From Pseudomonas sp. PB101 (lineage in GTDB: Bacteria > Pseudomonadota > Gammaproteobacteria > Pseudomonadales > Pseudomonadaceae), in assembly GCF_009764265.1 (NCBI RefSeq), contig NZ_RWIR01000062.1:1-39184 (forward strand): 39,184 bases of DNA, given 5' to 3'. The first letter of the stretch is position 1. Each line of letters opens with the position of its first letter. The position numbers were made by a program, and so were the translations under genes. This document shows positions 1 to 6,952 of the stretch, one piece after another. The notes beneath the pieces were generated by a model, which ran no database searches, was not told the origin of the DNA, and worked only from the letters and a program-made list of their open reading frames with translations.

Positions 1-210
1 GTGAAACCTGATGCCCAGTGGCGCTCTCGGGTTTTTCGCGAGCAGGCTCGCTCCTACAAGGGTTAGTGGATGTACGCAAAATCTGCAGGCAACCAAAATC
101 ATTGTGGGAGCGAGCTTGCTCGCGATGGTCGTGAACGATAACGGGTGAAACCTGATGGTCAGTGTCGCTCTCGGGTTTTTCGCGAGCGAGCTCGCTCCTA
201 CAGGGGTTAG
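1..210. repeat. REP cluster with a 144-bp direct repeat
   Basis: Three REP cores of the GAGC-GAGC/GCTCGCTC family lie at about 37-58, 104-126 and 181-203. The first and third face one way and the middle one the other. Each outer core is preceded by the same sequence (starting GTGAAACCTGATG and ending CTCTCGGGTTTTT), so about 66 bp at 1-66 recur at 145-210 with few mismatches. This looks like a REPIN that gained or kept one extra unit. It lies downstream of eda and occupies most of the gene-free stretch at 1-298; no protein gene is seen there. Confidence 0.85.
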
Positions 211-227
211 CGCAGTTTTCTATGGGC

Positions 228-259
228 AAAAAAAACGGTGCACCGACCAAGCGCACCGT
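228..259 (-). terminator. Intrinsic terminator of zwf-pgl-eda
   Basis: Read on the minus strand, ACGGTGC (259-253) pairs with GCACCGT (241-235) across an 11-nt loop and is followed by a run of eight T (235-228). It sits about 40 bases after the eda stop, which suits the 3' end of the zwf-pgl-eda message. Confidence 0.75.
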
Positions 260-298
260 AAAGCCGTAGAACACACAACGAAGTGTCGGGTGAAGCGA

Positions 299-985
299 TC
301 AGTCCAGCAGCGCCAGGGCCTCGGCGGTGCATTCCTGAATGCGGGCCCAGTCGCCGTTCTTGATCCACTCCGGATCAAGCATCCAGCTACCGCCCACACA
401 CATGACGTTTTTCAACGCCATGTAGCTCTTGATATTGGCAGGTCCCACGCCGCCGGTCGGGCAGAATTTCACTTCGCCGAACGGGCCGCCCAGCGCCTTG
501 ATGGCTGCAACACCACCGCTGACTTCCGCCGGGAACAGCTTGAAGCGGCGATAGCCCAGACCATAACCTTCCATGATGCCCGAGGCATTGCTGATGCCTG
601 GCAACAGTGGAATCGGACTGGCCACGCTGGCTTCCAGCAGGTCGCGGGTGATGCCCGGTGTGACGATGAATTGCGAACCCGCCGCTTCCGCCGCCGCGAG
701 CATCTGGCGATCGAGCACGGTGCCTGCACCGGTCACCAGCTCCGGACGCTGCTCGCGCAGAATCTGGATGGCCTTGAGGCCGAACTGCGAACGCAGGGTC
801 ACTTCCAGCGCTGTAAGGCCGCCGGCCGCGAGGGCGTCGGCCAACGGCAGAACGTCCTGCTCGCGGGCGATGGTGATCACCGGCAGGATCCGCGCTTGCG
901 CGCAGAGGCTGTCGATCAGGGCAACTTTATCCGCCATGGAAACGGTCGGGGATGGGTTTTTCATAGCGGCTGTTCCTTGGCTCAT
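299..985 (-). CDS. eda: 2-keto-3-deoxy-6-phosphogluconate (KDPG) aldolase
   Basis: Cleaves KDPG to pyruvate and glyceraldehyde-3-phosphate, the last step of the Entner-Doudoroff pathway, in the cytoplasm. The protein is 228 aa, close to the usual length for the family. Visible landmarks are ILPVIT near the N-terminus, GLTALEVTLRS with the conserved Glu, RRFKLFPAEVSGG with the Schiff-base Lys, and FCPTGGV for phosphate binding. I chose ATG 985 because it overlaps the pgl stop as ATGA, a normal coupling junction. A GTG at 991 and a later ATG at 964 are possible alternatives. It is the last gene of zwf-pgl-eda and is followed by a terminator and REP sequences. Confidence 0.96.
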   Translation of the reverse strand: MSQGTAAMKNPSPTVSMADKVALIDSLCAQARILPVITIAREQDVLPLADALAAGGLTALEVTLRSQFGLKAIQILREQRPELVTGAGTVLDRQMLAAAEAAGSQFIVTPGITRDLLEASVASPIPLLPGISNASGIMEGYGLGYRRFKLFPAEVSGGVAAIKALGGPFGEVKFCPTGGVGPANIKSYMALKNVMCVGGSWMLDPEWIKNGDWARIQECTAEALALLD

Positions 986-1695
986 GGGCACCAGTAAATC
1001 TCTAACGTAGGTTGCAGAAATGCGCGCACCGGCATTTCGGCGACATCGTCACCGGCCAGCGCGAAACTCAGGGTGGTCAGCTTGGACTGACCGGAAATCG
1101 ACAGAACTTTATGCTTGGCCGAGGCCAGCAGCGCGCGGCTCATGGTCAGGCGCTGATGCGGCACGGTCGGCGCCAGCATCGGCCAGCAGCGACGGGTGCC
1201 ATCGACCTGCAATGCCTCGGTCAGGTTCGGGCTGTTGGGGAACAGTGACGCGGTGTGGCCGTCATCGCCCATGCCGAGGATCAATACGTCGATCACCGGC
1301 AGCTCGGACAGCAAACGGTCGGCCTGCTCGGCCGCCTGCTCCAGGTTGGCGCTGGCGCTGTACAGGCTGAGGAACTGCGCCTTGGCCGCCGGGCCTTGCA
1401 ACAGGTAGCGCTTGATCAAACCGGCGTTGCTGTCGGCGTGCTCCACCGGCACCCAACGCTCGTCGGCCAGGCTGATCACCACGTTGGACCAGTCCAGCGC
1501 CTGCTTGGCCAAGTGCTGGAAAAACGCCACCGGGCTGCGGCCACCGGAGACCACCAGGGTCGCGGTGCCCTGGGCGTCGATCGCATCGCTCAGTTGTTTC
1601 GCCACGTTCAGTGCCAGGCTTTCAGCCAGCAGCACCGGGCTCTTGAACGCATGGGCGCTGACGCCCTGCGGCAGATTCAGTTTAGATATCGCCAT
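982..1695 (-). CDS. pgl: 6-phosphogluconolactonase
   Basis: Hydrolyses 6-phosphogluconolactone to 6-phosphogluconate between Zwf and Edd. The 237-aa protein has the SugarP_isomerase/DevB-type layout: TLVVSGGRSPVAFF near residue 45, ISLADERWVP near residue 75, and ILGMGDDGHTASLFP near residue 140. All three are hallmark motifs of the soluble DevB-type lactonase. The ATG at 1695 lies 14 bases inside the end of zwf, and its stop overlaps the eda start, so the three genes are one translationally coupled operon. Nothing is unusual in length or composition. Confidence 0.95.
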   Translation of the reverse strand: MAISKLNLPQGVSAHAFKSPVLLAESLALNVAKQLSDAIDAQGTATLVVSGGRSPVAFFQHLAKQALDWSNVVISLADERWVPVEHADSNAGLIKRYLLQGPAAKAQFLSLYSASANLEQAAEQADRLLSELPVIDVLILGMGDDGHTASLFPNSPNLTEALQVDGTRRCWPMLAPTVPHQRLTMSRALLASAKHKVLSISGQSKLTTLSFALAGDDVAEMPVRAFLQPTLEIYWCP

Positions 1696-3151
1696 ACCAC
1701 GACCTCCCGTCCCGCGTGATCAGAGCAATGGAGCTCATCGGCCCCCAGGACCCGGCCGCGTACGGCTTGGGCGCATCACCGGATTTTTTCCACCCGGCGA
1801 TCAACTGGTCACACCACTTCCACGCGGCTTCGATTTCATCTTTACGGACAAACAGGTTCTGATTGCCGCGCATCACTTCCAGCAACAACCGCTCGTAGGC
1901 ATCGGGAATCCGTGCGCTGCTCCAGGTGTCGGAAAAATTCAGTTGCAACGGACCGCTGCGCAGCTGCATGCCCTTGTCCAGGCCTTGATCCTTGGTCATC
2001 ACGCGCAAGGAAATGCCTTCGTCCGGCTGCAGGCGGATAATCAGCTTGTTGCTGATTTGCAGGCGCTGCTCGGGAGCGAAGATGTAGTGCGACGGTTCCT
2101 TGAAGTGGATGACGATCTGCGACAGCTTCTGCGGCATGCGCTTGCCGGTACGCAGGTAGAACGGCACGCCGGCCCAGCGCCAGTTGCGGATGTCGGCACG
2201 CAGGGCGACGAAGGTTTCGGTGTCGCTCTGGGTGTTGGAATTCGGTTCTTCCAGGTAACCCGGCACGGCTTTGCCTTCGCTGTAGCCGGCGATGTACTGG
2301 CCGCGCACTACCTGGGTGGTCAGGCCTTCCGGGCTGATCGGCGCCAGGGCCTTGAGCACCTTGACCTTCTCGTCACGGATGCTGTCGGCGGACAGGTCGG
2401 CCGGCGGGTCCATGGCGATCAGGCAGAGCAGTTGCAGCAGGTGGTTCTGGATCATGTCGCGCAACTGGCCGGCCTTGTCGAAGTAACCCCAGCGGCCTTC
2501 GATACCGACCTTCTCGGCCACGGTGATTTCCACGTGGGAGATGTAGTTCTGGTTCCACTGGGTTTCGAACAGGCTGTTGGCGAAACGCAGGGCGATCAGG
2601 TTCTGGACGGTCTCTTTGCCCAGGTAGTGGTCGATGCGGTAGGTGCGGTTCTCCGGGAAGAACTGCGCCACGGCGTCGTTGACCTTGCGCGAGGATTCCA
2701 GGTCCGAACCGATGGGTTTTTCCAGCACCACGCGGGTGTTTTCCGCCAGGCCGACCTTGGCCAGGTTTTCACAGATCGCACCGTAGACGGCGGCCGGCGT
2801 GGCGAAGTAGGCAATGACCCGCTGCGTGGTGCCGGCGACTTCGGCCAGGGCCACATAATCTTCGGATTTGAGGAAGTCGACGTGCAGGTAGCTCAGGCGT
2901 GCCAGGAAACGCTCGACCACGGCTTCGTCCAGCTCTTTGGCACCGACGTAGCGGCGCAGTTCGGAGGCGATGAACGTCAGGTGTTCCTGCTCGCTCCCAG
3001 CCTCACGGGCCAGCGCGATGATGCGCGTATCCTCGTGCAACAGGCCCGCGCCGTCGAGTTGGTAAAGGGCAGGAAACAGCTTGCGCAAGGCCAGATCGCC
3101 CAGGGCGCCGAACAAGGCAAAGGTGCACGGTTCAACCGTAATCGAGAGCAT
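1682..3151 (-). CDS. zwf: Glucose-6-phosphate 1-dehydrogenase
   Basis: Oxidises glucose-6-phosphate to 6-phosphogluconolactone with reduction of NAD(P). The protein is 489 aa, full length for the family. The N-terminal nucleotide-binding stretch reads ALFGALGDLALRKLFPALY, and the active-site signature RIDHYLGKE lies near residue 175. First gene of zwf-pgl-eda, divergent from hexR. The start ATG 3151 gives the N-terminus expected for Pseudomonas Zwf. There is no obvious Shine-Dalgarno; an A-rich AAGAACAA run lies where one would be (see the Crc-like motif). Pseudomonads often carry several zwf copies; the position beside hexR, pgl and eda marks this as the catabolic one. Confidence 0.97.
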   Translation of the reverse strand: MLSITVEPCTFALFGALGDLALRKLFPALYQLDGAGLLHEDTRIIALAREAGSEQEHLTFIASELRRYVGAKELDEAVVERFLARLSYLHVDFLKSEDYVALAEVAGTTQRVIAYFATPAAVYGAICENLAKVGLAENTRVVLEKPIGSDLESSRKVNDAVAQFFPENRTYRIDHYLGKETVQNLIALRFANSLFETQWNQNYISHVEITVAEKVGIEGRWGYFDKAGQLRDMIQNHLLQLLCLIAMDPPADLSADSIRDEKVKVLKALAPISPEGLTTQVVRGQYIAGYSEGKAVPGYLEEPNSNTQSDTETFVALRADIRNWRWAGVPFYLRTGKRMPQKLSQIVIHFKEPSHYIFAPEQRLQISNKLIIRLQPDEGISLRVMTKDQGLDKGMQLRSGPLQLNFSDTWSSARIPDAYERLLLEVMRGNQNLFVRKDEIEAAWKWCDQLIAGWKKSGDAPKPYAAGSWGPMSSIALITRDGRSWYGDI

Positions 3152-3156
3152 GATGT

Positions 3157-3164
3157 TTGTTCTT
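3157..3164 (-). promoter_or_regulatory. A-rich Hfq/Crc-like motif in the zwf leader
   Basis: On the minus strand the bases just before the zwf ATG read AAGAACAA, fitting the AANAANAA catabolite-activity motif bound by Hfq with Crc in Pseudomonas. It lies about 6-13 nt upstream of the start, overlapping the expected ribosome-binding region. Assignment rests on motif match only. Confidence 0.5.
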
Positions 3165-3181
3165 TTATCAAGTTAAGCTAC

Positions 3182-3210
3182 AAATACCTTTTTTCAAGGC
3201 ATCACTCAAG
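3182..3210 (-). promoter_or_regulatory. Candidate sigma-70 promoter of zwf
   Basis: On the minus strand TTGAGT (3210-3205), a 17-nt spacer and TATTTG (3187-3182) form a plausible -35/-10 pair about 31 bases before the zwf ATG. The HexR-like site lies just upstream of the -35. Confidence 0.45.
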
Positions 3211-3212
3211 GG

Positions 3213-3239
3213 AAAATGTAGTAATAACCACAACATTTT
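3213..3239. promoter_or_regulatory. Candidate HexR operator between zwf and hexR
   Basis: The sequence contains TAGT-N7-ACAA (3219-3233), one base off the TTGT-N7-ACAA palindrome reported for HexR. It sits inside a wider inverted repeat, AAAATGT (3213-3219) with ACATTTT (3233-3239). The position between the divergent zwf operon and hexR fits repression of zwf and autoregulation, relieved by KDPG as known for Pseudomonas HexR. Confidence 0.65.
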
Positions 3240-3260
3240 CGCAAAATACAGATTCCGAGT

Positions 3261-3324
3261 GGTGGTCGGTCGGAGCCATCAGTAGGATAGGCCACCGTTA
3301 CGGGCCTCACCAAAGGCCCTTTTT
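3261..3324 (+). promoter_or_regulatory. Structured hexR leader with terminator-like hairpin
   Basis: On the plus strand GGTGGTC (3261-3267) can pair with GGCCACC (3290-3296). A compact hairpin follows: GGGCCT (3302-3307), loop CACCAA, AGGCCC (3314-3319), then five T (3320-3324). The second hairpin has the form of an intrinsic terminator and ends about 46 nt before the hexR ATG. No gene upstream on this strand needs terminating, so it would act on the hexR leader or end a short RNA that begins in the zwf/hexR gap. Confidence 0.55.
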
Positions 3325-3370
3325 GCATTAGCCGCGCGCTTATCGGTGCCGGTGAATCAAGGATACTTAT

Positions 3371-4240
3371 ATGGACCGCGTGCGAAATTTACTGGAGCAA
3401 ATCCAGAATCGCCTTGAAGAGCTGAACAAGGCCGAACGCAAAGTCGCCGAGGTGATCCTGCTCAACCCGCAGCAGGCCACCCGCTTCAGCATCGCCGCCC
3501 TCGCCCAGGCCGCTTCGGTCAGCGAGCCGACGGTCAACCGTTTCTGCCGCTCGTTCGGCGTCAGCGGCTATCCCGAACTCAAGTTGCAACTGGCCCAGAG
3601 CCTGGCCAGCGGTGCCGCCTATGTCAGCCGTGCGGTGGAGGCCGACGATAATCCGGAGGCCTATACCAAGAAGATTTTCGGCAGCGCCATTGCGTCCCTG
3701 GACAGTGCCTTGCAGGCGCTGGACCCGAACCTGATCAGTCGCGCCGTCGACCTGTTGATCCAGGCCCGGCAGATCCACTTCTTCGGCCTCGGCGCCTCGG
3801 CACCGGTGGCACTGGATGCGCAACACAAGTTCTTCCGCTTCAACCTCGCCGTCACTGCTCACGCGGACGTGCTGATGCAGCGCATGATTGCCTCGGTGGC
3901 CCACACCGGCGAGCTGTTCGTGATCATTTCCTACACTGGCCGCACCCGTGAACTGGTGGAAGTGGCGCGCATCGCCCGGGAAAACGGTGCTTCGGTACTT
4001 GGCCTGACCGCCGAGAACTCGCCACTGGCCAAGGCCAGCACCCTGAGCCTGAACATCCCGCTGCCGGAGGACACCGACATCTACATGCCGATGACTTCGC
4101 GGATCATTCAGTTGACCGTGCTCGATGTGCTCGCCACCGGCATGACCTTGCGTCGCGGGGTGGATTTCCAGCCGCATTTGCGCAAGATCAAGGAGAGCTT
4201 GAATGCCAGCCGGTATCCGGTGGGTGATGAGTTCAATTGA
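3371..4240 (+). CDS. hexR: HexR, RpiR-family regulator of glucose catabolism
   Basis: Transcriptional repressor of the Entner-Doudoroff genes; in Pseudomonas it is released from DNA by KDPG. The 289-aa protein has an N-terminal RpiR-type helix-turn-helix (about 1-77, with IAALAQAASVSEPTVNRFCR as the recognition unit) and a C-terminal SIS sugar-phosphate domain (about 120-260, with FFGLGASAPVALDAQHKF and ISYTGRTRELVE). ATG 3371 is preceded by AAGGA. Divergent from zwf with a shared HexR-like operator. An intrinsic-terminator-like hairpin lies in its leader. A REPIN follows the stop. Confidence 0.96.
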   Translation: MDRVRNLLEQIQNRLEELNKAERKVAEVILLNPQQATRFSIAALAQAASVSEPTVNRFCRSFGVSGYPELKLQLAQSLASGAAYVSRAVEADDNPEAYTKKIFGSAIASLDSALQALDPNLISRAVDLLIQARQIHFFGLGASAPVALDAQHKFFRFNLAVTAHADVLMQRMIASVAHTGELFVIISYTGRTRELVEVARIARENGASVLGLTAENSPLAKASTLSLNIPLPEDTDIYMPMTSRIIQLTVLDVLATGMTLRRGVDFQPHLRKIKESLNASRYPVGDEFN

Positions 4241-4270
4241 TCCGGAATCTCGGCTGACCGGTCCGGCCTC

Positions 4271-4360
4271 TTCGCTGGCAAGCCAGCTCCCACAGTGTCC
4301 GCGCCGAACCTAAAATTCGCCAACGCCAATGAAACCTGTGGGAGCTGGCTTGCCAGCGAT
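4271..4360. repeat. REPIN (inverted REP pair), CTGGC type
   Basis: Two inverted REP cores, TCGCTGGCAAGCCAGCTCCC (4272-4291) and its complement (4337-4359), flank a spacer of about 45 bp in the convergent gap between hexR and the mutarotase gene. Such pairs fold into a long hairpin in RNA of either strand and may protect both 3' ends. Confidence 0.9.
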
Positions 4361-4384
4361 GGAGCCAGCAGCAACAGCACAAAT

Positions 4385-5239
4385 CTAAGCCCCCACCCGC
4401 GCCTGCAAACTCAAATGCGCCTGCTCGCCCGGCTTCAGGCACAGGCTGTCGGTGCCACCGCTCGCCGCTTCCACACAGACAAATTCGGATATCTCGTTCC
4501 AGGTCACCCCAAGCAACGGCCGCGAGCCGGGATGCCACACCACCGTATCCGCCGTATCCCCGGTATCGATGCACAACGCCCGATCCCAGGCATGGTCGTT
4601 GAGCTGCAATTCGCCGTCGTGCTGGAACACCCGCTGGCATCCGCCGTCCACGCGCAGTTCGCCTTCCTGCTGACAGACCTGCCGGCTCAACTGGTCGTAA
4701 CCCTGCGCACCGTCGAGCCCAGACAGCGCTATCTCACTGACATCGCCAATACGCCAGTAAGCATGCAAAGCCTGGCTCAACTGGCACGGCATGTCGTCCT
4801 GATGCTCGGTGCTCAAGCGCAGTTCCATGCGTTCACCCAGGTGCGCGTGCAGATCGACCTGCCAGTCGCACAGCTTCAGCTGCCAGTGCAAACGCACGCC
4901 ATCGTCGTCGCTACTGCTGTCGATCAGCTTCCAATCCAGCAGGCGTGCCCAACCATGGGACGGCCAGGCGTTTTCGCTCGGATGCCGGCCATACCACGGC
5001 CAGCACACCGGCACGCCACCACGAATGGCGCCGACCTGTGGCCACTTCGCCGCGCACCACAACCAGGGTTTCTGGCCCTTGGGCTGGAAGTGCAGCAACT
5101 GCGCGCCCTGCCGACTGAACACCGCCTGACACAGCGGATGATCGATCACCAGCACATCGCGCATCTGATAGCGCTCCCACGCAAACACCGGACGTTCGCG
5201 CAAGGATTTGAAGAAGCGTTGTAGCGGATGCTCAAGCAT
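4385..5239 (-). CDS. D-hexose-6-phosphate mutarotase (YeaD-like)
   Basis: Aldose-1-epimerase superfamily protein of the glucose-6-phosphate 1-epimerase branch. It interconverts the alpha and beta anomers of glucose-6-phosphate, feeding Zwf, which prefers the beta form. The 284-aa protein shows GAQLLHFQPKGQKPWLW, IRGGVPVCWPWYG and SHGWAR (carrying the likely catalytic His), and a C-terminal stretch with WNEISEFVCVE. Length is normal for the family. It lies downstream of oprB on the same strand but behind a strong terminator, so it may have its own weak promoter; no clear ribosome-binding site is visible. A galactose mutarotase is less likely given the sequence and the neighbours. Confidence 0.87.
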   Translation of the reverse strand: MLEHPLQRFFKSLRERPVFAWERYQMRDVLVIDHPLCQAVFSRQGAQLLHFQPKGQKPWLWCAAKWPQVGAIRGGVPVCWPWYGRHPSENAWPSHGWARLLDWKLIDSSSDDDGVRLHWQLKLCDWQVDLHAHLGERMELRLSTEHQDDMPCQLSQALHAYWRIGDVSEIALSGLDGAQGYDQLSRQVCQQEGELRVDGGCQRVFQHDGELQLNDHAWDRALCIDTGDTADTVVWHPGSRPLLGVTWNEISEFVCVEAASGGTDSLCLKPGEQAHLSLQARVGA

Positions 5240-5300
5240 GTGCCACGGTCCTGAAAAACATGGGTGAACTCAACATTCTCACAATCCTGCAGAGCGCTTT

Positions 5301-5335
5301 TTTGTGGCGAGGGGGCTTGCCCCCTCGCCACACAA
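5301..5335. repeat. Perfect hairpin REP-like element (GTGGCGAGGGGGC)
   Basis: GTGGCGAGGGGGC (5304-5316) and its exact complement (5319-5331) are separated by two bases. The repeat is flanked by T6 on the left and A8 on the right, which extends the stem. The arms are of the Pseudomonas REP type. The T run lies 5' of the hairpin on both strands, so this element alone is not a standard terminator. Confidence 0.7.
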
Positions 5336-5363
5336 AAAAAAGCGGACAGCCATGGCTGTCCGC
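5333..5363 (-). terminator. Intrinsic terminator of oprB
   Basis: A 22-bp perfect palindrome, GCGGACAGCC..GGCTGTCCGC (5342-5363), is followed on the minus strand by eight T (5341-5334). This is a canonical intrinsic terminator 38 bases after the oprB stop. Confidence 0.85.
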
Positions 5364-5401
5364 AAATATGCGCACATGGAGAGAAGCTTATCGCAGACGC
5401 G

Positions 5402-6748
5402 TCAGAACACCGACTGAATTTTCAGGCCGGCCACCAGCGCGTTATCGACTTCATCCACACCACCCGGGTGCGTGATGTATTGCAGGTTGGGACGTACGGT
5501 CAGCCAGTTGGTCACGTGGAAGCCGTAGTTGATCTCGTAGTTGTATTCGGTTTCGCGAATCGGCGAGAACACCGGATTGTCGTAATCCGAAACTCCGTTG
5601 GAGGCATTGACCAACTCGGCGTTTTTCTTCACGTCATCGTTGACATGGATACGGGCGAAACCGATGCCCACGTCATCCTTCGGACGTGCGTCGAACGGGC
5701 CCTTGTACACAAACATCAGCGACTGGTAGTTGTCGATGAAGTTGGTGTCCTTGTCGTGGAAAGTGGCGTTGGCGGCGATGTTCAGACCGCGCGAAGCGTC
5801 ACCGTTGTGGCTGGTCAGTTGCTGCTGCGCAACGAACCAGTAGCCATGCTTGCTGTCGTGGACACGATAAGGGTTGCCGCTGGTCGCTGCGTTCTGGCCG
5901 TTGTCGTCCTCGAGAACGTCGTCGGCATTGGCGGTACTTTTGTAGTAACCGACACGGTATTCGCCCGGCAGGCTGTTGACCTTCGGCGACCACACCAGCT
6001 CGACCGGCAACACGGTGCCCTCGGTGCCGCTGCCGCTGAGCTTGAAGCCGTTACCGTGTTCCAGTTGCGTCGGGTTCTGGTTGTACGCACCGATCTGAGC
6101 GTAGAGCTCGTCATTGATGTTGTACTTCACGCGGATCGCCGCCTGGCTGACCGGCCAGTTGTACCAGATGTTGGTGGCCCAGTTACCCACCTGGGAGCCG
6201 CAGAACGCCAGGTTCTGGAATTCGCACGGGAAGGTGTTGAAGTCTTCGCCTTCGCCGAAGTAACCGGCCTTGACGTCGAGTTTGTTGTCGAAGAACTGAT
6301 GCTGAATCCACAACTGGGTCAGACGCACCATGTGGCCACGACCGTAGACTTCCTGGGAGGAACTCAGGGTGCCGGCGCGCGGGTCGCCGATACGGTCGTT
6401 GGAGATGTTTTCACCATTACGGTTGGTGAGCTGGATCTTGGCCTGGGTGTTATCCCAGCCGAACAGTTTCTCCAGGTCGAGCGCTGCGCCCAGGCCAAAC
6501 TGGTCGGCGTAGCGCGCGGTCTTGTCATCGTTGAAACCGCCGTTGAGGTTGCCGCCGACTTCGCCGACGTAATCCATCTTGATGTCGATGCCTTGCTCGA
6601 TCAGCTTGGTACGCTCGCCACCCCAGTCGCCCGTCATCCATTTGGAGTCGGAGCTGAACGCCTCATCGGCCATCGCATTGCCGGCCAGAACCAGTGCTGC
6701 CGCTGCTGAAACCTGGCAGATCAACCGGGCCTTGTTCTTCATCTTCAT
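5402..6748 (-). CDS. oprB: Carbohydrate-selective outer-membrane porin OprB
   Basis: Passive uptake channel for glucose and other sugars in the outer membrane, feeding the periplasmic binding protein GtsA. The 448-aa precursor begins MKMKNKARLICQVSAAAALV, a signal peptide with likely cleavage after AMA near residue 27. It continues with the OprB family N-terminal pattern (WMTGDWGGERTKLIEQGIDI) and an aromatic-rich beta-barrel ending in Phe. ATG 6748 and an in-frame ATG at 6742 are both possible; GAGGAAG at 6760-6754 suits either. The gene sits just downstream of gtsABCD with a REPIN between, has its own terminator, and has an A-rich Crc-like motif directly upstream of the ribosome-binding site. 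Confidence 0.95.
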   Translation of the reverse strand: MKMKNKARLICQVSAAAALVLAGNAMADEAFSSDSKWMTGDWGGERTKLIEQGIDIKMDYVGEVGGNLNGGFNDDKTARYADQFGLGAALDLEKLFGWDNTQAKIQLTNRNGENISNDRIGDPRAGTLSSSQEVYGRGHMVRLTQLWIQHQFFDNKLDVKAGYFGEGEDFNTFPCEFQNLAFCGSQVGNWATNIWYNWPVSQAAIRVKYNINDELYAQIGAYNQNPTQLEHGNGFKLSGSGTEGTVLPVELVWSPKVNSLPGEYRVGYYKSTANADDVLEDDNGQNAATSGNPYRVHDSKHGYWFVAQQQLTSHNGDASRGLNIAANATFHDKDTNFIDNYQSLMFVYKGPFDARPKDDVGIGFARIHVNDDVKKNAELVNASNGVSDYDNPVFSPIRETEYNYEINYGFHVTNWLTVRPNLQYITHPGGVDEVDNALVAGLKIQSVF

Positions 6749-6760
6749 CCCTACTTCCTC

Positions 6761-6774
6761 GTTTTATTGTTATT
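6761..6774 (-). promoter_or_regulatory. A-rich Hfq/Crc-like motif in the oprB leader
   Basis: On the minus strand AATAACAATAAAAC lies directly upstream of the GAGGAAG ribosome-binding site of oprB and fits AANAANAA. In Pseudomonas such sites bind Hfq and Crc and block translation when preferred carbon sources are present. Confidence 0.6.
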
Positions 6775-6841
6775 AACTTTTCTTCTTTAACGCGGTTACA
6801 TCAGTTGCGACGGATAACAATCCATCCGCCACATGTCCCCC

Positions 6842-6941
6842 TGTAGGAGCGAGCCTGCTCGCGAGAAACCTGAGAACACCGTGGGGTATCAGGTTTCCAG
6901 TGTCATCGTTGACGTCCATCGCGAGCAGGCTCGCTCCCACA
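6842..6941. repeat. REPIN, GAGCCTGCTC type
   Basis: Inverted REP cores at 6842-6864 (TGTAGGAGCGAGCCTGCTCG onward) and 6919-6941 flank about 54 bp. The spacer itself holds GAAACCTGA...TCAGGTTTC, which extends the pairing. It lies between gtsD and oprB. Confidence 0.9.
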
Positions 6942-6952
6942 TTTCTTGATCT

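Noticed and set aside
155..997. 280-codon plus-strand frame opposite eda
   Set aside because: It is antisense to eda, begins inside REP sequence, and its composition is that of a shadow frame.
1412..3331. Long plus-strand open frame opposite pgl and zwf
   Set aside because: It mirrors the codon bias of zwf/pgl, has no ribosome-binding site or recognisable domain, and the real genes are certain. The same holds for long antisense frames at 5264-6709, 12907-14523, 16221-17870, 22722-24773, 25755-27596 and 34149-35927.
5304..5331. GTGGCGAGGGGGC hairpin as the oprB terminator
   Set aside because: Its T run precedes the hairpin on both strands. The neighbouring GCGGACAGCC palindrome with eight T is the proper terminator.
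6783..6830. Copy of the AGE/gtsA operator before oprB
   Set aside because: Only a CGTTA fragment matches. The other half-site and the -10 spacing are missing.
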